The notes beneath the pieces were generated by a model that was not told where the DNA came from, did no database searches, and was given only the letters and a program-made list of their open reading frames with translations. This document shows positions 37,801 to 42,346 of a DNA stretch of 64,000 nucleotides, piece after piece. Position 1 is the stretch's first letter; each line of letters starts with the position of its first letter. The stretch is from Siphonodentalium dalli (Eukaryota; Mollusca; Scaphopoda; Gadilida; Siphonodentaliidae), in the NCBI GenBank assembly GCA_032622095.1, contig CP136068.1, positions 4,007,314 through 4,071,313 on the forward strand, read 5' to 3'. The translations under genes and the position numbers were made by a program.

Positions 37801-40800
37801 CACACAGAGGGAAGCATGCACAACAGAGTGTCGTCTGCTCCAGTGTATGTGGGGCTCTCTATGGGTGCAGATCCTATATCCAGGCTTGCACCAACACAGA
37901 TAAAAGAAATAACTCATGACTGTTTTATAGGTAACCCACAGGGAGCCTCACACAGAGGGAAGAATGCACAACGGAGTGTCGTCTGCTCCAGTCAATGTGG
38001 GGCTCTCTATGGGTTCAGACACACTATATCCAGGCTTGCTGAGTACACTCCATGGCAGTGATGTAATAATAATACTACAGAGCATGTTTCCACTTCATGG
38101 CAGTGCCCAAGCAACGTGCAGTCAAAATTAGTTGAAATGAAATGACGTATTTGATGTAATAAGTTACCTGACATAATACAGAGCATGTTTCCACTCCATG
38201 GCAGTGCCCAAGCAACGTGCAGTCAAAATTACTTGAAATGAAATGACGTATTTGATACAATAACTCACCTGACATACTACAGAGCATATGTTTCCATGTA
38301 ACATCACGGCAGGTGGAATATTATTCCCCAACTCTTCTGGGTGGATGTCAACCTGTGTATGCATAGACAGTCAGTAACCACGGTAATAAAAACGAGAGGC
38401 CGATAACACATCCTTTAGCGATAGTAAATTACTCTTATCGGAATCATAAATGAGAGTTTTTATGTTGAATTATAGAGTATACTGTTATGTACTATTGACT
38501 ATAGACAATGTACAGAACACAAATTATTGGAATTTATGGGTCACTCACATTTATATAAGAGAATGCACTGGAAGAGGATCTGTAATGCAGCACCACCACA
38601 GCCTTGGGTTAAATGTGAAAAAGGTGACATGGACATGGAATACTTGGTCAATAGATTCCAATTTAAGTTTTCAATGATAATGTATAAAATTCTACCCACA
38701 ACAGCCATCAAGATAAACACCTCACTGCTGACCCATTAGTACCCATATTCAAACTCAATCTGTCTTTTGTGCTGAGACATTCATTTACAAAATTTGGTTC
38801 CAATCAGATAGAAAATGTTTGAGTTATCGCACCATGCGTGTCTACAGACAGACGGACGGATGGACTAACGACAAGTGGTCAATCCGGACGTTGACACTAT
38901 GTTTACCATACTATGGTATGGGTAAACATAAAAATTAGTCATTTGTGGGTACCAGGGTAAGTATCAATTTTCCCATCTCCACTAGCATGGGCATGTATGT
39001 GATTTTTTGTCTGTGAAACACTGGACAAACATGACAGATTATGTGATAAAACACAATTTATTCCCTATTAGTTTTCTATTGCCAGCCATCTTTCCTGGCA
39101 TAGAGACCCTCTCAGAAACCCAGGCTAAGAGTGCAAATTAATTACATAGAGCTGTATGGGAGTGTCCTATCTCTCTATATAGTATCTCTGGTTACACCTC
39201 ACACTAATGGCTAAAAAGAACTCTAATTCCAGCTTAATTCCATAATACAGATTTATTGCTTGTCTGTCTCTCAGAGCTAGACTGATATCACTGGTAATTA
39301 ATTGTAGAATGCTATGGTTATCTGTTCAATTCTTAGTTGAAAAAGGGCCATAACTCTGGTATAAAATGTCGGATCTAACCCGTATTCAAACTCAATCTGT
39401 ATTTTGAGTTGGGAAACTCACATACCAAATTTGGTTCCTATCAGTTGAAAATGGTTGATTTATCGAAGCATGCATGGATTCTATGTCAAAGGGCCATAAC
39501 TCCATTAAAAAATATCGGATCAACCCCATATTCGAACTCGATCTATATTTTGGGCTGAGAAACTATCCGATCAGATATTTTTGTTTTGAGTTATGGCAGC
39601 ATGCATTAATTTTAAGTCGAAAAATAAACTCGGATCAAACCCATATTCGAACTCGATCTGTATTTTGGTCTGAGAAATTCATATACAAAATGGTTCCGAT
39701 CAGATAGAAAATGTTTGAGTTATCGCACCATGCGTAAAGTGTCTACGGACAGACAGACGACGGACGGACTAACGACGAGTGGTCAATCCGGACAACGACA
39801 CTACGTTTACCATACTATGGTATGGGTAAGCATAAGAATAGTTCAATCGTCAGGCTATAAAAGGGAAGTGAATTCAGCCATACATAGAGAATACATTCAG
39901 CTTTTGTTTGAATACCGAAATATCTCATGAGTGTCTGCAAAGAAATATCAAATTTTCACTCGTAGCTGCAAAACGTGAGTGAAAATTCGGTATTTCTTTC
40001 CAGACACTCATGAGATGTTTCAGGTATTCAAACAAAAAACTGTAGGTATTTCTTTTATTATATACACCTTATTAAAGCTAAAGTTGCTAAATTATGCGGC
40101 ATTCTTACTATTAATAATACAGCAATTTGAACAATAATCGGGAAGAATACTTCCTACTAATCAACAGTGCAGAATTATATATACCTAGATAAAGCAACAA
40201 GACTCATGCAAAGAAATAAAACATGGAATCAAAACTAACAAGTCTCCGTGTCACCATTCAAAATATATAAATCCCATGTGCATGGATCACAGCTGCAAGA
40301 TGTCTGATAAGTTGCGGCAAGCCAATCTAAAACACTGAAAATCTGATGACACTTGATCGATAATTAGATGTCAAGGGTGTCTGTTTCAACTTTACGCGCA
40401 TGTGTGATTTTCTTCGGAAAGTATTTCCTTGCTTTACTTCTGCCTTCTACTTATGGTGGTTCTCCTGTGAAATGATGGATTAAATTATAAGAAATAACTC
40501 TTGTTTTGAATAAGGGTTATGGGTTATAACCGATAAGCAAATTTAATTTTTGAGACAGTGCAATTTTTTTGGGGGATCGGGTGGGATTCGAACCCCGGCC
40601 CATGACGGCGAGCGCGCCTTGCGACACAAAGTCCGATGTCAATACCACACGGCCACCGAAGCGTCGCTTAACATAAGGCGTAAATATAACATGCTACTGT
40701 GCCATATCTCCTATATATATATAACCGATAAGTTTGCAGATAATTTACTATAAAGGGCGGTTATTGATTTTGTCTGCAAATTTTTCGCTCGCGTAAACCA

Positions 40801-41245
40801 CCCGGTGGGCTACAAAAGTCAACTTTGGTTAGAGATAGATAAAACGGCTGTAATAATGTAGTTATGTTAATTTGTTCACATGATACAGGTGGTGTACAAA
40901 TTAGAAGTCATGATGCCGATAATAAATTTCTCAAGAGAAAGGGGAGGATGTCTGCAAGGCATATGAAAGATAAGGGGATTTTTAAGGTCATGGTCCCAAT
41001 TTAGAGCAGAAAAGTTGTTCCCCATTCAAAAGACGAGGAATTATGTGGGTTATAATTTCATGACCGGGCCACACTTTACAGGTGAGTTATACAATGAAAA
41101 ATGCAGTTTTCCGAGTAGAAAAGAATAGGTGGGATGTACCTGTATAATTTTTACATCTTGATTGAATCTTGGAGGGAGTCCGAAGTGAAGAATCCAGTTT
41201 AGTCTCGCACCCAACAACAATATAACATCCGCATCTTGTAGGGCC
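19675..41245 (-). CDS. HACL1: 2-hydroxyacyl-CoA lyase (HACL1), eight internal exons, 5' and 3' ends missing
   Basis: Joining 41245-41140, 38352-38269, 37561-37454, 35713-35660, 25883-25783, 23715-23557, 21821-21711 and 19861-19675 gives 910 bases, one leading base plus 303 open codons. Every junction is AG/GT and every phase matches. Seen in order: a central-domain stretch with [17 protein letters not shown], then [11 protein letters not shown], then the TPP domain with [35 protein letters not shown] and VLNNNGIF (the GDx...NN thiamine-pyrophosphate/Mg motif), then LINITIDP near the C-terminus. Family knowledge: HACL1 is a peroxisomal TPP-dependent lyase that cleaves 2-hydroxyacyl-CoA to formyl-CoA and an aldehyde in alpha-oxidation of phytanic and 2-hydroxy fatty acids. 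About 250 N-terminal residues (the rest of the N-terminal and start of the central domain) and the last ~10 residues, where a peroxisomal signal would sit, are not found here. No stop or frameshift is seen, so the gene looks functional. Introns total about 20 kb and are full of repeats. A related ILVBL/oxalyl-CoA decarboxylase is less likely given the wording of the conserved blocks. Confidence 0.9.
19862..20520. other. HACL1 intron, no feature seen
   Basis: AT-rich intronic sequence with no repeats or exons that I recognise. Confidence 0.5.
20546..21000. repeat. 116-bp tandem repeat, four copies
   Basis: The unit contains AACCCATAGAGAGCCCCACA, CATGCTTCCATCTATGTGAG and GCTCCCTGTGGGGTAAACAT. 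GAGCCCCACATAGA and TCTATGTGAGGCTC pair as a hairpin within each unit. Single relatives are at 24510-24745 and, inverted, at 37785-38025. Confidence 0.9.
21005..21165. mobile_element. TTAA-MITE fragment cut by a mariner-like MITE fragment
   Basis: GGTGGGAGATGCGCTGGTGC then, at CTCTTACAGTAATGCTC, a switch to the mariner-like MITE running to about 21165 without its second end. It is the same nesting position as in the 18581-18984 copy. Confidence 0.7.
21240..21365. repeat. Dispersed repeat rich in GGACAGACGG
   Basis: GTTTTGAGTTATTGCATTAT followed by short GACAGACGG/ATACGGTCAGACA repeats, related to 38810-38880 and 39715-39780. Confidence 0.6.
21430..21700. repeat. 53-bp minisatellite abutting a HACL1 splice donor
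   Basis: Five to six copies with CCTTTATAACTAAATG and GTATTTAGCAGTCAATG. The last unit runs into the donor of exon 21711-21821: on the minus strand, donor then CCATTGACTACTAAATAC parallels unit GGTATACATTGACTGCTAAA. Confidence 0.85.
21711..21821 (-). CDS. HACL1: HACL1 exon: TPP-binding motif, second half
   Basis: 111 bases, acceptor TTTTCAG, donor AG|GTGAGC. It encodes [20 protein letters not shown] followed by a RETWNQ segment, supplying the NN(G) end of the TPP motif. The donor sits at the edge of a 53-bp tandem array whose units resemble the donor-proximal intron sequence. Confidence 0.92.
21965..23000. mobile_element. Inverted-repeat DNA elements with GGTGGATTATCTC ends
   Basis: Left-type ends at 21979 and 22188 (GGTGGATTATCTCTT) and right-type ends at about 22695 and 22985 (GAGATAATCCATC). 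TCCTGTCCGGAAA near the left ends is matched by TTTCCGGACAG at 22620. Interiors are AT-rich without a transposase; probably two nested or tandem non-autonomous copies in a HACL1 intron. Confidence 0.65.
23001..23556. other. HACL1 intron, no feature seen
   Basis: Unique-looking intronic sequence. A 3' splice context is absent and no exon is apparent. Confidence 0.5.
23557..23715 (-). CDS. HACL1: HACL1 exon: TPP-binding motif, first half
   Basis: 159 bases, acceptor TTTCAG, donor AG|GTATTT. It encodes [20 protein letters not shown] and later [19 protein letters not shown] is the start of the ThDP/Mg2+ motif seen across TPP enzymes. The motif is completed in the next exon, so an intron of about 1.7 kb splits the cofactor site. 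Confidence 0.93.
23873..24066. repeat. 113-bp tandem duplication
   Basis: CAAATTTAATTGAGGGTATAATW, GGCGAAATTGAATGAAATTC and GCTTAAGCACGATAAGG occur twice at 113-bp spacing, plus a partial third at 24085-24110. Confidence 0.9.
24268..24450. mobile_element. MITE, first TTAA family
   Basis: CCATTTCATGATGGCGGCTG at the left and CCAGTCATGAAAGTGTTAA at the right; AAATATTGTTATGCCAATG inside. Confidence 0.75.
24470..24800. repeat. Dispersed repeat, two tandem copies, inverted copy at 37690-38045
   Basis: Two units of about 140 bp with ATATAGGATCTGCACCCATA, GAGAGCCCCACATACACTGG and CTATAAAACAGTCATGAGTA. The inverse arrangement, also two copies, lies at 37690-38045 in another HACL1 intron. Confidence 0.85.
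24895..25020. mobile_element. MITE fragment, second TTAA family
   Basis: GGGAGAATCCATTAACCC and TTCATTTGGAGGGATTTTAAA, inverse of the 37320-37440 copy. Confidence 0.6.
25090..25770. repeat. 45-bp minisatellite derived from a MITE end
   Basis: Thirteen or so units with AACTACTCATCAATGATGC and TTTAGTATAGAAAGGGTTAA. AGAAAGGGTTAA is the end of the second TTAA MITE family, so the array grew from a MITE end. Some units retain TTATTATCTGAACATTTCC. It stops about 15 bp from a HACL1 donor. Confidence 0.9.
25783..25883 (-). CDS. HACL1: HACL1 exon: [11 protein letters not shown] block
   Basis: 33 codons plus two bases, acceptor TTACAG, donor CG|GTGAGT. It encodes [20 protein letters not shown] followed by ILQNYEPRH. 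This is the conserved segment at the start of the TPP-binding domain. The split arginine codon is completed by the next exon. A 45-bp minisatellite starts close to its donor. Confidence 0.92.
26065..26632. mobile_element. Non-autonomous element with GGGGGTATAA end
   Basis: It starts near GTGTGACTGTCCCAATGGG, repeats a segment with TTGACCTAAAAATGTAGGAA and CCATGGT, and ends CACGGACGGATGACAGACG ... CCCCTAACTTCGTTGCGGGG. It resembles 13195-13505, 13740-14085 and the short piece at 35500-35565. Confidence 0.6.
26892..26992. mobile_element. MITE fragment, first TTAA family
   Basis: TATAAGAGTATACATTGGCAC followed by CAGGAAGCTCCAATCATG and AAAGAGTTAA; right half only. Confidence 0.75.
27012..27103. 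repeat. 27-bp tandem repeat, three copies
   Basis: GTAGAGGTGTGACTTGGCAC with ATGGTCT repeated three times. Confidence 0.9.
27291..29865. mobile_element. Second 160-bp-unit element, two parts
   Basis: Units of the 294-4198 element in one orientation. A full right end (CCATGGCAATAGCTCAAAC to GAGCTAAAA) sits internally at 28600-28705, after which more units follow at once up to 29865. There is no left end at 27291. The LINE interrupts the last unit; the rest resumes at 35329. Confidence 0.8.
28613..28646. repeat. CA microsatellite in element end
   Basis: CACACACACACACACGCACAC run next to the internal element end, as at 4111-4140. Confidence 0.8.
29880..30346 (-). other. LINE 3' UTR
   Basis: AT-rich, non-coding sequence between the ORF2 stop and the AT tail. 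It contains a hairpin-like TCCTCCTCGTGGGAG near the 3' end, where reverse transcriptases of this class usually recognise their RNA. That role is inferred. Confidence 0.6.
30347..33971 (-). pseudogene. LINE ORF2: AP endonuclease plus reverse transcriptase, one frameshift
   Basis: The first frame (33971-33327) carries the APE endonuclease: [18 protein letters not shown] with the catalytic Glu, YIPS and MGDLNGNFD. It then stops. The second frame (from about 33376 to 30347) carries on in a frame shifted by one base with FVKALELKS, ending the endonuclease at [10 protein letters not shown]. The reverse transcriptase follows: [32 protein letters not shown] (motif A), [11 protein letters not shown] (motif B) and HADD near 31628-31639 (motif C, H in place of the usual Y or F). 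Near the C-terminus is CPLCSHEH...H...C, a probable zinc-binding knuckle. Apart from the single shift at about 33340-33376 no stop interrupts roughly 1,200 codons, so the copy is young. Confidence 0.9.
34059..35324 (-). CDS. LINE ORF1, coiled-coil protein
   Basis: An open frame of about 421 codons. The frame opens to 35324 at a GTG; the first ATG ([11 protein letters not shown]) is near 35294 and is the more likely start, unless the element is 5' truncated. The middle third is rich in K, E, I and L with heptad spacing ([20 protein letters not shown] is typical), a probable coiled coil for trimerisation. The C-terminal part ([20 protein letters not shown]) resembles a small RNA-binding fold, with a basic/aromatic end at MWVRKEPEF. 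Known ORF1 proteins bind element RNA; that role is inferred. It ends about 90 bp before the ORF2 frame. Confidence 0.8.
   Translation of the reverse strand: MVDRNNRNKRMSNDIYNIMKFMVDEESDSLIDVISKGSRSKSVGRQSIAGNVTILDEDDTCTSSINNSLVRIQRDISCMKTENEIFHKDFNQRIPKIDSSIASLESRFSKIEEKLQIVNDVEKAKTDIMTINKKIKELDEQIETDTLTIERIQDDKYTGVNKLKGDITQIKTDIGEIVSGLGEFHKKQKSLEGQVATLKDLVNKKNVQPTHACDKIVNETIKQNVNIMKDEFRSFTTATTNSLQQFVEVVDRSMGEMIKTQRDMATLLEMAMNYSYDDNVSQSAHSEREDTNSERGDINNISAESEIPPDYPNESSKQTPLKQETHRNYDRQSKSDFYFNRMDGPVKTSQVYLAGFDDSVTVFDIKSHLLHYKIRFTVIRMLRGNSARINICDDDIDIVLGSKFWPVGATCRMWVRKEPEF
35329..35458. mobile_element. Right end of the LINE-split 160-bp element
   Basis: It resumes with ATCAAAGGTACGACCTGTAG, continues to the CA-rich stretch, GGACGACGGACGAC and the end AAAGTAAAGTTGAGCTAAAA, matching 4060-4198 and 28560-28705. 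Confidence 0.9.
35602..35630. repeat. Degenerate duplicate of a HACL1 exon tail and donor
   Basis: CACCTCATTAGGGGCAGCGT copies CACCTCGTTAAGGGCAGCAT at 35658-35677, the end of exon 35660-35713 plus its donor. Offset about 56 bp. The copied donor is GAG|GTGGGT on the minus strand. Confidence 0.85.
35660..35713 (-). CDS. HACL1: HACL1 exon: short 18-codon exon
   Basis: A 54-base exon, phase 0 at both ends, acceptor GTTACAG and donor GAG|GTGAGT. It encodes [18 protein letters not shown], whose PLNYY core is typical of the start of the family's TPP domain. A degenerate copy of its 3' end and donor lies about 56 bp downstream in the intron. The LINE-bearing repeat block lies in the following intron. 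Confidence 0.85.
35714..36240. other. HACL1 intron; short GC-rich repeat remnant
   Basis: Mostly unique AT-rich sequence. CCCCCGTAGCTACGCGCCTG at about 36031-36053 with flanking C runs looks like the end of an old dispersed element. Confidence 0.45.
36271..36911. repeat. 64-bp minisatellite, ten copies
   Basis: The unit has AGTGGGTGTCTCAGAGGTAA, CTACGGGCAGGGTTAGCC and CATGGCACGCTAGAATG. Copies differ at a few sites (AGAGG/ATGGG, CCCC/CCCA, GTTAG/GCTAG) in mixed combinations. Confidence 0.95.
37150..37437. mobile_element. MITE, second TTAA family, with short duplication
   Basis: ACTAATGAATATTTGCCGTA is duplicated at 37166 and 37210. GTTCAACAAAAGGCCATTTG pairs with CAAATGGCC...GTTGAAC as a palindrome at 37248-37285. 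It ends with GGGAGAATGTATTTAATATA and GAAAGGG. Confidence 0.6.
37454..37561 (-). CDS. HACL1: HACL1 exon: linker between central and TPP domains
   Basis: 36 codons, phase 0 at both ends, acceptor CCTTAG and a weaker donor CGG|GTAATA. It begins MNAEL and contains [12 protein letters not shown], corresponding to the variable linker with a conserved WW pair before the TPP-binding domain. The initial ATG is an internal methionine, not a start, because the preceding exon joins in frame. Confidence 0.85.
37590..37695. mobile_element. MITE fragment, first TTAA family
   Basis: TTTAACCCTTTCATGATGC and GCATTCTCTTACATGTGAGTC; cut on the right by a piece of the CTCATTCTGCAAAT repeat. Confidence 0.7.
37696..38045. 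repeat. Inverted counterpart of 24470-24800
   Basis: AACCCACAGGGAGCCTCACA and CCAGTGTATGTGGGGCTCTC in two copies, with ATGACTGTTTTATAGGTAAC between. Confidence 0.85.
38072..38190. repeat. Tandem duplicate of HACL1 exon tail plus donor and intron start
   Basis: A unit of about 101 bp (with CCATGGCAGTGCCCAAGCAA and TTGAAATGAAATGACGTATT) is present twice, at 38087-38187 and 38188-38290. Each ends with a copy of the exon tail ACATAMTACAGAGCAT. A third tail without donor lies at 38072-38086. The intact exon is 38269-38352. Confidence 0.85.
38269..38352 (-). CDS. HACL1: HACL1 exon: [11 protein letters not shown] block
   Basis: 28 codons, phase 0 at both ends, acceptor ACACAG and donor CAG|GTGAGT. 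It encodes [20 protein letters not shown] followed by NICSVVCQ, matching the family's VDI..EELGNN segment that closes the central domain. Its last ~25 bases and donor are repeated about 101 bp further into the intron. Confidence 0.9.
38540..38610. mobile_element. MITE fragment, first TTAA family
   Basis: TATATAAGAGAATGCACTGG then GGATCTGTAATGCAGCACCA, the right end of the family in part. Confidence 0.6.
38740..38935. mobile_element. Palindrome-ended element, copy 1
   Basis: AATTTGGTTCCAATCAGATA, GTTTGAGTTATCGCACCATG, then GGTCAATCCGGACGTTGACA and the palindrome TACCATACTATGGTATGGGT. Shares its end with 8010 and 39836. Confidence 0.65.
39330..39838. mobile_element. Palindrome-ended element, copy 2
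   Basis: Three diverged copies of CATATTCGAACTCGATCTRT with GGGCCATAACTC, then the same end as copy 1 (CAATCCGGACAACGACACTA and TACCATACTATGGTATGGGT). No gene in 38936-39330. Confidence 0.65.
39901..40045. repeat. Long foldback hairpin
   Basis: Arms 39901-39962 and 39975-40040 pair over about 60 bp (TTTGTTTGAATACC with GGTATTCAAACAAA, CTCATGAGTGTCTG with CAGACACTCATGAG, CACTCG/CGTGAG at the loop). Probably a small foldback element. Confidence 0.85.
40572..40664 (-). pseudogene. tRNA-like sequence (degenerate tRNA or SINE head)
   Basis: On the minus strand, GGTGGCCGTGTGGTATTG resembles an A box and GGGGTTCGAATCCC is a full B box, about 55 bp apart, ending GATCCCCC before a short A run. Length about 93 bp and a long middle part suggest a Leu/Ser-type ancestor. 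The acceptor and T stems pair only in part, so it is not a working tRNA. A lone tRNA-derived SINE head is the best guess. Confidence 0.6.
40665..41139. other. HACL1 intron, no feature seen
   Basis: Unique intronic sequence without recognised repeats or exons. Confidence 0.5.
41140..41245 (-). CDS. HACL1: HACL1 exon: central domain
   Basis: First recognisable exon in transcription order. A polypyrimidine tract and CAG precede it and CAG|GTACAT follows. The first base completes a codon from an upstream exon outside the recognised set (phase 1). It encodes [18 protein letters not shown] and then a HFGLPPRF block ending in KIIQ, typical of the central domain of 2-hydroxyacyl-CoA lyases. It ends in phase 0, matching the next exon. 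The acceptor directly abuts a 46-bp tandem array. Confidence 0.9.
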
Positions 41246-41247
41246 CT

Positions 41248-41443
41248 GAAAAAATGGCTGAGATCATAAGGAGATATACCATAAAGGCATGAGGTGAAAA
41301 AACGGCCGAGATCATAAAGAGGTAGCATAAAGGCATGAGGTGAAAAAACAGCTGAGATCATAAAGAGGTAGCATAAAGGCATGAGGTGAAAAAACAGCTG
41401 AGATCATAAAGAGGTAGCATAAAGGCATGAGGTGAAAAATGGC
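41248..41443. repeat. 46-bp minisatellite abutting a HACL1 splice acceptor
   Basis: Four to five copies with AGCTGAGATCATAAAGAGG and TAGCATAAAGGCATGAGG plus GTGAAAAAAC. On the minus strand each carries TTTTTTCA, the same tract used before the acceptor at 41246-41248. The copy next to the exon is the most diverged. Confidence 0.9.
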
Positions 41444-41451
41444 TGATTTGG

Positions 41452-41533
41452 AGAAGTCACTTCTCCCTGTTTGGTTATTAGGGAGACGTGGACTGTTATC
41501 AGGGAGAAGTAACAATGGCTGAAGTTCAATTTA
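41452..41533. repeat. Direct repeat flanking the NAXD exon, left copy
   Basis: CTTCTCCCTGTTTGGTTATT then GGGAGACGTGGACTGTTATC and ACAATGGCTGAAGTTC. It contains an inner inverted pair, ACTTCTCCCT/AGGGAGAAGT. A near-identical copy is at 42246-42330. Confidence 0.9.
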
Positions 41534-41848
41534 CCCCAATCTGTTTAATTATCAGTCACTGAGTTTATTTTAGCTTAGCAAACTAAAGATTTGAAAGAGA
41601 ATTTCATTCGGCAAATTAATCTGTGTATGTGTCTTATCTGCTTGCACTTATAACCTCAGTTTTGATAATCCATACCAAACAAGGTTAGAAAAAATATTAT
41701 GAGCTCCAACAGACATGTCAAACGATGTTTATATTAATTAAATTGTACATTACCAAAGTTTTTACTTATAATATCAGCTGATAATATGAATTTTTTGTGA
41801 CAATATTCTAACTAGACATGTCAGAAGATGATTTCTAAGCAGAATGAG
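41534..41848. other. No recognisable feature
   Basis: AT-rich sequence between the left direct repeat and the foldback repeat. No HACL1 or NAXD exon is visible. Confidence 0.5.
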
Positions 41849-41849
41849 G

Positions 41850-41962
41850 TCGCCAGAGGGTGAATTTTGTGATGCTGGCCCGCTTTGCAGGGTAGCGTCA
41901 CTAATTTCACCCTCTGGGGACTTCATTCTGCAAATAACAGACACACTATTTCAAGGCTTGTG
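41850..41962. repeat. Foldback repeat, copy of 10255-10385
   Basis: CCAGAGGGTGAATTTTGTGA faces TAATTTCACCCTCTGGGG, then AACAGACACACTATTTCAAG. It lies about 80 bp before the NAXD exon. Confidence 0.8.
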
Positions 41963-42042
41963 CGATGACACATGTCCAGCTAGCATATGGTCACAATTGA
42001 ATGATTGATCCAAATATATTAGTAAGATAGTTCTATTTTCAG

Positions 42043-42163
42043 TTCAAAATGAAGCCATCAAATGAAGATCCCATAGAAAGCACCAAGTCATTGAGTGACC
42101 GATTGGGAAACCTTACAATTGTTCAGAAAGGACACAGAGACATCATTACAGACGGACAACAAG
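42043..42163 (+). CDS. NAXD: Single exon of ATP-dependent NAD(P)H-hydrate dehydratase (NAXD)
   Basis: A 121-base open exon (40 codons plus one base) between TTTTCAG and G|GTAAGA. It encodes SLSDRLGNLTIVQKGHRDII and then TDGQQ. This matches the segment of NAXD/CARKD just before the family's RRCGGQGD catalytic loop. NAXD repairs hydrated NADH and NADPH using ATP. The catalytic loop, other exons and promoter are absent from the neighbouring non-repetitive DNA. The exon lies antisense to HACL1, upstream of its first recognised exon and between two direct repeats of about 85 bp. It could be a real exon of a gene spread across the repeats or a displaced exon copy. Family assignment is firm; gene status is not. 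Confidence 0.75.
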
Positions 42164-42245
42164 GTAAGATAACTCTAAATAAGATAGAGTGTCTGTGAGT
42201 AATGTGTCATTTAGAACAGGAACCAGTCTATAGGTTTCTAATTGG

Positions 42246-42330
42246 GAGAAGTAACTTCTCCCTGTTTGGTTATTAGGGAGACGTGGACTGTTATCAGGGA
42301 GAAGTAACAATGGCTGAAGTTCGATTTACA
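42246..42330. repeat. Direct repeat flanking the NAXD exon, right copy
   Basis: Same sequence as 41452-41533 in the same orientation, differing at two or three sites, then running into the 51-bp minisatellite. Confidence 0.9.
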
Positions 42331-42346
42331 CTTCAACATCACTCTT

